A stretch of 64,000 bases of DNA from Erodium maritimum (taxonomy: Eukaryota > Streptophyta > Magnoliopsida > Geraniales > Geraniaceae). Position numbers and translations under genes: made by a program. Under the pieces are notes generated by a model. The model saw only the letters and a list, made by a program, of their open reading frames with translations. It did no database searches and was not told the DNA's origin. The stretch spans positions 9,562,001-9,626,000 of the forward strand of contig OY997588.1 in assembly GCA_963921825.1 (NCBI GenBank), given 5' to 3'. This document shows positions 1-10,835 of the stretch, piece after piece; positions within the stretch are counted from its first letter, which is position 1, and each line of letters opens with the position of its first letter.

Positions 1-540
1 GTCAGACATCTCACTAGGTTGAGGGAAATTATCCCTTTATTTATGTGTTGATTTTCCAACAGTCATAGACATTTTCAGGTAATCATTTGATTTGATTAAT
101 AAAACGCTACACTTTCTTTTTAAGTTTAGGGGGCATGCCCCCTTGAGATCTACACGACTCTGCCCTTGGACATATGTTATAGGTGCTACAGCTAGACTTA
201 GAGCATGAACAACAGAAAGGACCTTGGTCAGGGAGTGGGAGTGCAGACCTTGTGCTGACTGGACAAAAGTCAAGGAGTGGGAGTGCAGAAAAGTGGGTGT
301 TTTGCAACAGAAAGGACCTTGAGGTCCTGGGAGTGCAGAACAGTGCTGACTGGATTATTATTTGATATTTTCCTGTTTTATTTAATTCGTTATCAAAAAC
401 CGTTTAATTTAGTCATAATTTAAACAACTGTGGAAATAAATAATTAATGACAATCAATAATTAATAAATTCAACACGAATATAAATGAACTTCTAATTTT
501 ATTCATTCCCTTTTAATACAACCCAAAAGAAAATACAAGT

Positions 541-2080
541 TCAAGAATCATCCTCTGTTGGGTCGACATCTGGTGGTGGGGGTTGGCTTCGAAGATCATC
601 AATTTGGGCTTCAAGGGTAGATATGAGTCTTCGCAGTTGGGTCTTGCAAAACTTATGGTCTGCCAACGCCTCTTCGTCGTAGGAAGATGTATCCGTCCCC
701 ACCAGGGACTTGTAGTTGGCGAGGTTTGCTTCCCACTATTGGGTTAATGCATGTATCATGCGATACTTTTCTGCATGTTGTTCGCCACGTGAACGTTGAG
801 CCTCAAACCGTGCACGTTCAACGTCGATTCGTGCACGTTCCAGTTCGGCGAAGGCAGACATTTGGGCCGTGAGGACGACCCCCTTCTTTGCGGCCTTCGC
901 TGCCTTCTTCCCTTGCGGTCGGCGAGGGGGACTTGGGGCGGCCTTAGGGGATGGGGGTGTGTCGCTGAGAGGGACCTGAGTCCCCTCGTAGTTCTCGCTT
1001 CCTCCCCATTTTGGTGGTTGGGACTCACCACTGAGATGTGTGCCCTCCTCCCCTGTGCTTGTGGGTGGGGTTGAGCTGTAAGCCCCAGCCTCATCCAACC
1101 GCTGTCGTTGTTGGCGTACCTGACTGCGGACAGTTCCCATTGTGCCCTCCTGGGCACTGAACTTCTCACTGTCCTCGAGCCTCATGACCCAATGATCCAG
1201 GTCGAACTTTAGCGGGTGGTCTTTAATCACTTTCCCATCATCCTCCCACATTTTCTTCGCACGTCTCAAGTGCTCTTCCTGGTTTGCGCCGCTCGGCTTC
1301 TCGGCCTTGGACCTCTTCAAATAGCCGAGCATCCTCCTTGTCTGGCTGGAACCTCTGAGCCAACGTTTCTTGCTGGCTTCCTAACGACGAGGTGGGTAAC
1401 CTCCCTTGGAGTTATATTTCCTCTGCACTTCGCACCAGAATGTGCTGCCGGTTTGCGAGTTGCCCTTGACGGCGTCTCTTGTTGTGCTCAACCAGCAAGT
1501 TATGAGGTGGTGGTCCTCCTCCTTGCTGAATGTCCGGCCCTCCGGATCTGGTTCTTCGGGTTGGGCTCGGGGTTGGGCTCGGGCTCGGCCTCGTCGTTGG
1601 GAAGAGGATGGTTGAGGGGTTTGTACGTCGGGTAGTGGATGACCCTCGTAGTTGTAGAATTGGGTTCCCATCCCCCATTGTGATTGTGGTTGGAACGGTG
1701 GCATCTGGAAACCTTGTGGGGGCATGGTCCATTGTGATGGCACTTGGAACCCTGGCGTCATTTGGTATTGTTGGGGACAGTATTGCCCTGATAAAAAAAT
1801 TTAATACAATAAATTAAGTGCTAAAAAATAAAATAATAAAATAAGTGCAAATAATTAATCAAAAAAATGAATACAATGCATTAATACAATAAAATAAGTA
1901 CAAAAATTACGTTACATAAATAATAAGTTTGCACTAACCTGAACTCGACCTCGGGTTCGAGTTTGGGGAGTTGGAGCGATTGCCCGTTAGAATGTCTCCG
2001 AAACCTCGTGCCAGTTCATCCTCGGTGAATCCGACTTCGTCACCAGCTGAGTGTGCACGAGACCCAGCGTCGCCCGACAT
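541..2080 (-). pseudogene. Harbinger ORF1: Myb/SANT-like DNA-binding protein, two in-frame stops
   Basis: Two exons can be traced, 1939-2080 and 541-1787, with donor GTTAGT and an acceptor after a T-rich tract ending TATCAG. Together they give exactly 463 codons, starting at the ATG at 2078-2080 and ending at TGA 541-543. The frame is interrupted by TAG at 1381-1383 (codon 183) and TAG at 736-738 (codon 398), so it is read as a pseudogene. Around residues 130-185 a SANT/trihelix-like domain is visible (motif RTFSKEEDHHL, then FW..V..KY). It is followed by the coiled, charged C-terminal region typical of the NAM-associated or GSTT3-like proteins that annotate as Harbinger ORF1. In the family this protein binds the element ends and brings in the transposase. 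The stretch just after the first stop aligns poorly to family expectation, so a small indel there is also possible. Confidence 0.8.
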
Positions 2081-2182
2081 TTTTCACGAGAATAATTGAA
2101 ACGAGAGAGGAGAATTTGGGAAGGAGAGAGTGAAGTTGGATAGTTGAAGTAGGAAGTGGTGTGAAAAATATGAGAGGAGAGG

Positions 2183-2192
2183 GGTATTTATA
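2183..2192 (-). promoter_or_regulatory. TATA box of the ORF1 element
   Basis: On the minus strand this reads CCTATAAATACC-like, about 105 bp upstream of the ORF1 ATG. The same box and a similar T-rich leader occur upstream of both intact transposases (13542-13550 minus; 16251-16260 plus), so the ORF1 and transposase elements appear to use one promoter type. Confidence 0.55.
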
Positions 2193-2567
2193 GGGTTTTA
2201 TTTGTTGATTTTTGAATTAAAAAAAACTAGCCGTTAGTGTGCCAACGGTCGGGACACGTGGCAGCCCCACACGCTGTCAGCGCAGCAGACGGCGCGACAG
2301 CGCGTCCACCGCGCCCGGCCAGCGAGAGGAGAGCGGGAGCGCGTGCAAGGGGAGCGGGAGCGCGTGCAAGGGGAGCGGGGCCGCATTTTTCGGCGTTAAC
2401 AACGGAACGGCCAGCGCGCCCGGCCAACGAACGTCACGGCGCGGGGAGCGGGGCCGTTCCGTTGTTCCTGCTCTTAAGGACTCATTTGGACAAGGACGAC
2501 ATCTATAATTGTTAATTGATTTCGACAATTAACGAATAAAATTGATGAAGAACAGTAAGTCCTCTAA

Positions 2568-4572
2568 GAGCATCCACAATCATCTCGCCGGCAGCCGGCG
2601 AGATGGCGCCGTCGAGATGGTTTAAAGAATTGTTTTTTATTCATCTCGCCGGCTCACCGCCAACGAGTTCTGTAGTGGGCTGGCGGGGAGGCGCCAGCGA
2701 GATGAATAAAAAACAATTTTTTTAATGTATTTTTTAAAAATAGATTTTAAATGGAAAACAACAAATATTGATAACTAACACCAAATAAAGGAAACAACAT
2801 AGATAAAAAGAAACTAACACCAAGGAAACTAACACCGAATAAAGGAAACGAACACCTAATAAAGGAAACTAACAGCTCGATCACAAAAGACTCCAGTGGA
2901 TGAACTAGGCGTCTCCAAATTTATTCCAGAGATGTTCGACAAGATCGTCCTTCAAACGAAAATGCATACGTTCATTTTGCATTCTCTGAGTGTTTCCAAG
3001 TATGACATTGGTCGGGACGAAGCCTCCTCGTGCAATGGGTGGTTGACTTGGACTACCTTCTTCTATTTGTTCACGATACTCGTCGTATGTATGACGTTCA
3101 GCCTCAACTATCATATTGTGCAGTATAATGCACGCATTCATTACCAAACCGATTGACTTGGGAGCCCACAACCGGCTCGGTTGTTTGATAATGTGAAACC
3201 GAGCTTGTAGTACGCCGAAAGCTCGTTCCATATCCTTCCTGCACGCTTCTTGGACTTCGGCATACTTCTTCTGTTTCGGCGTTGACGGTAATGGAATTGT
3301 TTTTACGAACACCGGCCACGAAGGGTAAATACCGTCAGCAAGATAATAAGGAAGCGTGTAATTATTACCATTTATCGTGTAAGCAACCGGTGGTTGCCAA
3401 CCGTTGACAACGTCCGCGAACAACTTTGAATGGTTCAGGACCGTCAAATCGTTGTTCGACCCCGTCATGCCGAAGAAAGAGTGCCAAATCCATAAGTCAC
3501 GAGTTGCAACCGCCTCAAGTACAACGGTTGGTCGATTACCGTGGTCCCTTCGGGAATGTGCTCCTCGAAGGGCCTTTGGGCAGTTCTTCCACTCCCAGTG
3601 CATGCAGTCAAGACTTCCAAGCATGCCCGGGAATCCCCGCTCTTCATTAACCGCCAAAATGTGGTCCATATCAGCTTGTGTAGGCTTCCGCCGGTATGTA
3701 GCACCAAAGACTTTATTCAGTGCACTGCAAAATGTGCGCAAACATTCCAAAGCCGTTGTTTCCCTCTATCTTCACATACTCGTCCAACGCATCAGCTGCA
3801 ATTCCGTAACATAATTGCCTATTGGCGGCAGTACATTTCTGATAAGGAGATAATGAAACTTGACCCAATGCATCAAACCTTTCCTTGAAGTAATCGTCGT
3901 GCTGCTCCAATGCATGAACGATACGGAGGAACACCGACTTTGGCATTCTAAACCGACGCCGAAACTGGGTTGGTGTTGAAGTAGTCATTCATTAACCGTT
4001 CGTTTGCGACTACCCGGTCACGTCGGATGTATGTGCGCTTTTTTGGTGGAGAATCCACCAAAGCGTCGTCCAACATCTCCTCGGTTGACAGACAGTCTTC
4101 GAGCATGTCATTCAAAATAGAATCGAATTCCATATCCTCAGGATCGAATTCCATGATGACGGACAAAGAAGGATGAGTGTCGGGACGATAGTTTATGAGA
4201 AGGATGAATAGTAGAGAGTGTGTGCATTTTTAGTTTGTGAGGGTGAGTTTATATAAGGTTTTAGGGTAGGTTTATCGTAAATGTTGTAGTTATGGTGAGC
4301 GACGATCAATGTTATTCGATTGGACGTACATATATTTGTTGGATAATAGAGGTGGAGTTTATTTTTCAAAACAAATAGCATTGAAACCAAACATTTTTAA
4401 TTGGACAAAAAAGATTTTTTTAAGATAACCATCTCATCTCGCCGGCGTGAGCTGCTAGCGAGAAGCACATAGCCAGCGGTCCTCGCCAGCGACCTCCTCG
4501 CCAGCTCCCCGCCTCCTCCTCGCCGACGAAATCTCCTCACCAGCTGCTCCTCGCCCACGACTATGGGTGCTC
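2568..4572 (-). mobile_element. PIF/Harbinger element with broken transposase (second subfamily)
   Basis: The left end GAGCATCCACAATC and the complement of the right end (GAGCACCCATAGTC) form imperfect inverted repeats, flanked by TAA at 2565-2567 and 4573-4575. The 2005-bp element carries one transposase on the minus strand and no ORF1. Its subterminal arms are rich in CTCGCCGGC and CTCGCCAGC motifs. They include a perfect hairpin at 2581-2605 (CATCTCGCCGGC, 2-bp loop, complement) and a larger inverted pair near 2632-2718. These arms do not resemble those of the other three Harbinger elements, so this is a separate subfamily. It lies only 91 bp beyond the TTA duplication of the previous element. 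A TATATAA box lies near 4248-4256 on the minus strand. Confidence 0.9.
2905..4154 (-). pseudogene. Harbinger (HARBI1/ALP1-like) DDE transposase with two frameshifts
   Basis: The reading starts at the ATG at 4152-4154 and ends at TAG 2905-2907, but it passes through three frames, with shifts near 3960 and near 3750-3770. The pieces in order are an acidic N-terminus, the FRRRFRM helix-turn-helix entry typical of plant Harbinger transposases, and a long DDE_Tnp_4 domain. Conserved acidic sites are visible in SLDCMHW, GSNNDLTVL, LADGIYP and RKDMERAFGVLQAR. The C-terminus ends in the usual LVEHLW motif. The catalytic region is in one open frame (2905-3750), so decay is limited to the N-terminal third. 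In this state the copy should not make an active enzyme. Confidence 0.88.
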
Positions 4573-4689
4573 TAAACACCACCGTACGTTACATGAACAT
4601 GAGTTTAACTTTCTCGGCTACTTTATGCCATATATTGGCAAAAATAAGATTCATCTTCAATTTTCAAACAACAATAAAAAGGATTAGAA

Positions 4690-5345
4690 AAGTTAGTGCT
4701 CTACAATTACCACTTGTTAAGACATTCACGTTAACCCAATGAACCAACTTTAACTTGAGTGCAATCTGTTCCAGCCCAATCGCAGGAAAGTGGGCTTGTA
4801 ACTGGGTCTGATCCAGCCCAATCACAATTTGTGGAACCAGTTCTTGTTTTTGATGTTGAAGCCAGTGCCGGTGTGACATCGGAGGTGGAGTCTCCGTGGA
4901 ATGACGCCCTCGTCAAGAAGCGGGTGAGTCGTCCCCCCAAAATATTTATCGGAGTTCTACACTGTGACGGGTAGACCAAATATCTCTGATCGAGAAAGAT
5001 TTGTCCGTCCCGTTGATATTGGGAAACAGGTTGAGCAATCTAGAATTGGAAAAACTCAAGTCGCTGCTTCGTCTCAGGGTCCTGACGCATGGACTACAAT
5101 TCGTGAGTTGGCCGACAAGAAGAAGGTTGCGACGTTTCGCCGTTGACCTCAGGAGCTAGGTTTGGCGGGGTTTCCTTTTCTGTTTTGTTCCTTGTTTTCT
5201 TTTTAAGAATAGGCTTAGCCTTTTGGCTCTTTTACTGGAGCTCTTTTGTAATCGTTGTAGTCATCCCGTTTCTTGAATCAGGGCATTCCGTTTCCTTTTC
5301 TGGAATCGGTCTTATTTATAAATTTTCGAGCTTATCAAAAAAACT
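4690..5345 (+). mobile_element. LINE-like 3' remnant
   Basis: A short open stretch on the plus strand (4964-5146) ends in a TGA. It is followed by a pyrimidine-rich, T-rich untranslated tail with TTTTGTAATCGTTG-like composition and a short A run (5337-5343). This pattern (end of a basic ORF, T-rich 3' UTR, A tail) matches other LINE-like tails in the window, near 41.6 and 27.0 kb. No reverse transcriptase domain is present. Target-site duplications were not identified, so the limits are approximate. Confidence 0.35.
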
Positions 5346-5524
5346 TTACCTTAAGTGCATGCCACCATGGTTCAAGTCCAAACTTTGTCAATATATTTTA
5401 AAGTATCGCCTCATTTGATATATGGTAATAATACAAGAAGCTCGTTGTAGCTTACATCGTTGTATACAGACTTCAAAAACATTTGTGTATAATAACTATA
5501 TCATCAACCAACAAGACCACGAGA

Positions 5525-6959
5525 TCAGTTAAATCTGCTACAAACCCTCCTGATCTCTCCTTGATTACCAGTCTTGACACCAATACGCCCCATCCTCACC
5601 ATGGCCGCACCAAAGTCGTGCAAAAACGCAGATTTGCCACTGGGGCCGATGTAAGAGTCTGTTATTTGCTTCGTGTTGCTATCATCGTACAGCCTCGCAT
5701 CCGAAGGCAGCACAGCCATCCCAAACTTCACGTTGCGGAGGATCTGATCATCCATCACCGTGCCCGTCACCGGATCGAGCGGTACCCTCTCGGTGTTGCT
5801 CCCCGGAGGACACTGAGCTCTGAGTTTGGTCAGGAACCTGGGGTTGATGGCCGGATCCGCGGCGTTGCTGCCGTTGAAGCTGTATAGTCTGTTCTGCATG
5901 AAGAAGCACGCGGTTGTGCCAATGCTATGTGCGGCTGTTAGAATATAAAACTATAATGATTAGACTTTCAACTATCAGTTTGAGTTTTTAGTTGAGTACA
6001 AGTCGTACCAGATAGAAGGACGAGGTCCTGATCGGAAAGTCCCTTGTCCCTGAATCGTGATTTGAGCAGGTCAATAGAGTCATCGGCATCTGGCATATTG
6101 GCAGCCAGATCCGAATTTGAGACCCGACCGTCCCTCCGGCCGGTCGGAACTTCATACCTTGAACCTTTTCCCTATCACCATCATCATAGTAAATACTACT
6201 TAATTAGTACAATCAAGCTATAGTTGGTTAATGATGATGATAATAATAAGGGTGTACTATATGTTTTTTACTTATAAACATTTATTTATCTAGAGTTACT
6301 CAAATTTTTAAAAGAAAGCTAAAGATTGTTATTTTTGTCAAAAATGATGAAGACTTTTCCTTTAAGGAGTTTTTTTAACATCTACTTAACGGTAGTTATG
6401 AAGTACTTATTGAAATGAGATTGAAGAGTATTTTTGTCATTTATCGACAAAAAAAATGAGGTATCTGTAATGAGAATACCAAGAAAACGGCGTCTCTTGC
6501 CATTAAGGCGACAATGTCAGCGCAAGAAATGACGCCAGGGCACACATTCTCGAGCTTAGCTTTAGCTTGTTGAACCACCTCAAAGCCTTCCACACCTTGG
6601 TGCCCAAACGCATTTATCTCGTCCTTAGTACTCCCAGTATTGATCAGAATCGACCCATCACATCCCTGAATTAAGTCTTGTTAATATATATATCAATCAT
6701 GAACAATAACTAATTACATGAGAAACATATAGAGTAAGTAAGTAACAGAGACCTCCACAAAGCAGTCATGGAAATGGAGCCTCAGAAGAATGGCAACATT
6801 CCTGGGATTGACTTGGACGGCTCCTCTCACCACCGATGACACGATGGACTCTGCGTTCGGGCATGTCCTGGCGTAGAACCCGACCCTGAGCTGTCCCTGT
6901 GCTACCCCAACAAGGTGCAGCAGAGCCAGAGCTAGTAGCAAAGACAAGCAATATCCCAT
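5525..6959 (-). CDS. Class III secretory peroxidase, peroxidase 43-like
   Basis: Four exons are supported: 6753-6959, 6480-6665, 6009-6171 and 5525-5934, with GT..AG borders. They give 966 nt and a 321-residue protein, the normal size for plant class III peroxidases. Residues 1-22 form a signal peptide ending AQG before the mature start QLRVGFY. The distal site is RLHFHDCF (R60, H64), the proximal heme ligand is in AAHSIG (H188), and the conserved cysteines and the VPTGRRDGR motif are present. The C-terminus [16 protein letters not shown] resembles Arabidopsis PRX43 more than other members. Such enzymes use H2O2 to oxidise phenolics in the cell wall or vacuole. The intron positions are the classic three. 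The exact paralogue is inferred from remembered motifs and was not aligned. Confidence 0.93.
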
Positions 6960-7708
6960 GATGGTTGATCACAATGAATATTAGTTGAGAGAAAAAACCC
7001 AACATTTATATCAAAAGATGAAGGTAGGTGAGCCTAGGAAGCAATCAATCCCAAATTGGACACTTGAATTGTTTTCTAGCAATCTCCTCCCAACCACCTC
7101 TTGCTCCTTTTGTGTAATTTCACTCACTTTTCACTTCTTTCATCATCTATTTCTTTTATCATTTTTGTCAAAGTAGATAGTTTGTGTCCACAGAGAACAC
7201 TAACTATATCTTCTCTCACAGCTATACTTTTGTCAATACCCCAAATTTATGCAGATGGATAGAAATAAATCCAATTGCCCCTTCCACCGACTTCCTAGCT
7301 ACATTACACAACTCTTGCTCCTCCTATGAACTTTTGGCACAAACGTGCTGCAGCGCACCTTCCCTACGAACTTTCTATGTCATCGACAGCCTAAAAGCAC
7401 CTTCTTCTTTTTCTTCTAGTTGGAAGCTCGAATCGATCCTTGCTAATTTAGAATTCATGTAACCAAATCGTCATGTCATGTCATATTCTGATAAAGACTC
7501 TGCTGTTCTATCCAACAATGCACACCAGAAATAGAAATATCCAACGATGCTAGTTTTATTACATAGTTGCTTCCATACAGAGTCAGTAACAACTCGTCAA
7601 TGACAAGTGTACCCACTGGGAATCGAACCTGTAACCTCAAAGAGAGATGAGAAGTGGGTTTTCCTGATCTATGAGTAGTTCATACTAATACAGTATTTGG
7701 AGAACCAT
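6960..7708. other. Intergenic: peroxidase upstream region
   Basis: About 750 bp separate the peroxidase start from the 3' end of the CBP60 gene. The stretch is AT-rich with no convincing coding region. It should hold the peroxidase promoter (just right of 6959) and the CBP60 3' UTR. A tRNA-like B-box sequence occurs on the minus strand near 7617-7640 (GGTTCGATTCCCAGT), perhaps a SINE fragment. Confidence 0.4.
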
Positions 7709-9731
7709 TTAAGCACACTGATCAACTTTGATGAATCTCCAGACTTTTTTCTTTGAGGCCAGCTCCCTCTTAAGTGAGAACCACTTGAGCACGCTGATCA
7801 ATTTTCTCCATCTCCTCTGAGCCTTATCGACAGAGCGGTACATGAGGAAGCTATTGAGAGCGCTGTGGAGATCAGCGTGTGATTCCAAACTGGAAGTGCC
7901 ATCAGCAGTGTCAAAATATTGGAGATGATCGTCGTTAAAAGCTTGAGTAATGGACTCTGTATCGCATATCATGGAGCTGGCCACAGGGTAACTTGGAGTC
8001 TGGCTGTATCTGAGGTTCATACAACCAGACTCCATGCCGTGCAAGGCAATGTCTTCCAAGCTGCTCAAGCTCCCAATGGAATATATTGGTGAAATGACAT
8101 CTGGAGAAGATGGGTAATCGAATCCACTTGTTAGAGAAGCCTCGTTGTCGAATGAAGCAACTTGGTCCCAATGTTGAAATGCAGACAGTATCATGTGTTG
8201 GGCCTCAGCTTGTTGAGTTTCAGAGAGCTTGGCGACGGGGACATATTGGGTTTGTGAGAGGAGTCCGGTCAACTGTCCGACGACATTGAAGACGACACCA
8301 GTTTTATGTGGAGATGCAGTTGGATAATACAAGTAGATCTTCTTGTCAAGGAGACAAGTCCTAGCGTGCTCCACTGTCACTTCCCACATCTTTGTTGACA
8401 TGCCAGTGCCAAGGATCTGCACATTGTTAAATCTTCTTAACTTTTTCATACGAATTCTGATTTAGACCTTTAAAATGTCAAATCAAAGATAACTGAAAAA
8501 AAATCACCAGAAATGTAAATATGAGAGGATCAATAGATGAATACATTTCGGAGCCTGGAAGAGTCTAAGAAGAGCATAGTGAGAAAGTCCTTGACAGTGG
8601 TGATGTTTTCCCGAGCCAAGCGCTTGTGGAAAGCTCCATCTTTGCCTATCTTCTCCAACCTCCATACTTCATCCAACAGCGACGGAGGATAATGTTTCTT
8701 GTACACTGCAACAACAACAAACAAAACGGCTTTACTAATGCAACAAAAGGAAGAACACATATTAACATTTGGGATTCATGGAGCTTACATTCCCCTCGGT
8801 GATCCCTCACAACGAAAGGTTCCGTCTTGGCCTCCTTAACTATAGTTCCATCACTGCTATCCACAACTCTTGCTCCTAACCTGAACCTGCGGCTCCTAGT
8901 CCAGCTCGAGTTGTCTGCAAAACATACATCACCCACCAAACCAATGCCCTCCTCAAGATTCACAAATGCATCTCCGGAGAGAAGAGGTTTCTTCCCTTCC
9001 CTCTCTCTTACAATGTTACTCTTGAACTCTTCGGGTGTCCAGTTGTCAGTCTGGTCGCCATCAAAATCGCCCTCCAGAACTACGATCTCGACCCTTCCCG
9101 AGGACTCATTAACGACCTTCCCAGTAAGAGCATCGATCAGAGCTACTTGGAGACCTGAACTATCTTCTGCTTCGATCCGAGCCGCTGTAAATATTGGAAG
9201 AGACAGATTTTTTGTGAACTTGAGCTGTAAGTTCCTTGCTCTTAATTCAGGAGGATGCACTTCTTTCCCACAATGCCTGCATGTATACCAAAAAAAAGAA
9301 AAAATATATAATATCATCATCAACATGTATTCTTTTTTTTTTTCTGGATAAAATATGATGGTATTGATTATTACCATTTCATGCTGATCAAATATTTTCT
9401 TAGGGCTAACTCAACTTCCTCTCTTACCTGTATACACATAAAAAAAAATCATTTCACACAATATTAAAATAAATAAAGATGTGATGAGGTGTACCACTCT
9501 ACGGATTAAGGGCTCCAAAACTGGTTCCAGAAAGTGATGAACCGATTGTATCTTCATAACCTCCAGAACCACACTAACATCATCAAAACAATATATCACT
9601 TCACAATTCAACAACAACAACAAAACAAAAGAAGAAAAGAAATATTTAGCTTACTTCTTCAAAGAAGGAATCCTCAAGCGCTTGGGGTGAGATGGAAGCT
9701 TAGCATCCTCGGAGTGCCTCTTGTGCGACAT
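7709..9731 (-). CDS. CBP60: CBP60 family calmodulin-binding transcription factor
   Basis: Six exons fit: 9655-9731, 9495-9573, 9375-9427, 8789-9276, 8545-8705 and 7709-8416. The total is 1566 nt, giving 521 residues. The N-terminus ([17 protein letters not shown]) is basic and could serve as a nuclear signal. It is followed by [18 protein letters not shown] and the conserved CBP60 DNA-binding core, with [44 protein letters not shown] and [12 protein letters not shown] basic amphipathic stretch near the C-terminus ([19 protein letters not shown]) is the likely calmodulin-binding site. This places it with the CBP60a-f type rather than SARD1, which lacks the C-terminal site. The family regulates salicylic-acid and immune gene expression in response to calcium. 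The exact member was not determined. Confidence 0.93.
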
Positions 9732-9770
9732 TATCATCAATACACAGACCAACCTGAGCTTTACAAAAGA

Positions 9771-10460
9771 TCAATTGATAGATAGAGGAATGTAGAGATT
9801 TTGGTGGAATATATGTTTATTAATATAGAAAGCAATAAATGACAAGAATCCAAAAAAATCAACTACATACTTGATTGTCAGAGATTGGCTGCGTCTGCGA
9901 TGCTTCTTTCGGCCGCGACCTGTTGAGCCTCCTCTACCAGCCAGCTTTATTTGCTTTCTGGGGTCCACTCCGTGTAGTGCCACGTGGAATCTTATTTTTT
10001 TGAATGGTGATCGTAAGTAATATATTAAATGCGATACAATCCCGATCCAAAATGGGAAAATCAGAAAATAATAAAAACAGGTATAGTAATGGAAAACGGA
10101 ACTGAAATGCCTGAATATCGTGAAACTATAAAAAAGATTAAAACATATACTCATTGACCGAAATGTTCCAGGTGGATGTTGGGAGAGAAATACTGTGAAA
10201 GTGGCCGAGGCCATTGGTGTAGCTACTCCAAACTGTAAGTTAGGATAGAGCCGGCCCATTTTCGGAAAGTTGGAGTCGAGACGGGCTAAGTACTCCTTTA
10301 AGGATCCAGCATGTATCGTCCTCCCTTGAATGATAACATAGGGCTCCAAGAACGCGAGAGTGCATAATCTTGAGATTAATATTGTGTCGATACTTGGTGG
10401 AACCACTACCACCATACGTTCGGTGAGGCGGTAATACACGCAGGCCCCAAATTGGACCAC
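9771..10460 (-). other. Unrecognised open region upstream of CBP60
   Basis: The minus strand is open for 229 codons, reaching an ATG-like start in the VVQFGACVYYRLTER stretch. The right half (10160-10460) looks protein-like by composition; the left half is partly low-complexity and hydrophobic, with a basic segment GRGGSTGRGRKKHRRR. I do not recognise a family. It may be part of the neighbouring copia insertion, a degraded gene fragment, or chance. It also contains the CBP60 promoter and 5' UTR (9732 onward). Confidence 0.25.
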
Positions 10461-10489
10461 TAACTTTTCATTAGGCTAGACGAGGGTGC

Positions 10490-10835
10490 TTACTGCCCCT
10501 CGTCGTTGTCCCTGATGCTCCATTGGAGTTAGTCGATTTTATTGAGTTAGTACCCAGAATTTGCATCAGATCTGTAAACTGTAACTTACATGATTCTCAA
10601 TAATAATCTCTCATCCTCCTTTTCTTCCTATTTACAGGTATAGTAGTAGAGTAGTAGAAAAGTTGTATTTCAATACCATTTTTGTATATAAATATATTGA
10701 TATATATCTTAACATTTCTTCTCAAACTGAATCATATACGTTAATCATGCCCAACTTGTTACAAAGATGATCGATCTGGACTCCAGTCAATTCCTTAGTA
10801 GAAAGATCTCTTAATTGGTCTCTCGTCTTCACGTA
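10490..10835 (-). mobile_element. Truncated Ty1/copia element: end of pol plus 3' LTR fragment
   Basis: On the minus strand, 10725-10830 reads as a copia RNase H tail, with TKELTGVQIDHLCNKLGM followed by INVYD and a stop. It is followed by a polypurine tract (TTTGAGAAGAAA) and an LTR-like start TGTTAAGATATA at 10714, running leftward. The far LTR end was not located, so the left limit is approximate. The upstream pol domains are missing; the right side contains only a short direct duplication of AGAAAGATCTCTTAATTGG (10800 and 10876). Confidence 0.65.

Larger units (their letters stand above)
201..2473 (-). mobile_element. PIF/Harbinger element carrying only the Myb-like ORF1
   Basis: The element is bounded by imperfect terminal inverted repeats: GAGCATGAACAACAG at the left and the complement of GAGCAGGAACAACGG at the right. 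It is flanked by the 3-bp duplication TTA at 198-200 and 2474-2476, the signature of PIF/Harbinger insertion. It is 2273 bp long and reads on the minus strand. The only gene is a Myb/SANT ORF1; no DDE transposase can be seen. The left arm (201-540, 3' of the gene) carries copies of GGGAGTGGGAGTGCAG. It is nearly identical to the 3' arms of the transposase-only elements at 11702-13836 and 16007-18111. The right arm is GC-rich and shares their TATA box and 5' leader. I infer a non-autonomous member of the same family that supplies ORF1. Confidence 0.9.

Noticed and set aside
736-1383. Stop-codon readthrough or recoding at the two TAG codons of ORF1
   Set aside because: There is no structure or context supporting recoding, and transposon decay is the simpler explanation.
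201-4572. Reading the two leftmost Harbinger units as one composite element with ORF1 plus transposase
   Set aside because: Each unit has its own inverted ends and its own TTA or TAA duplication, and their arms are unrelated in sequence.
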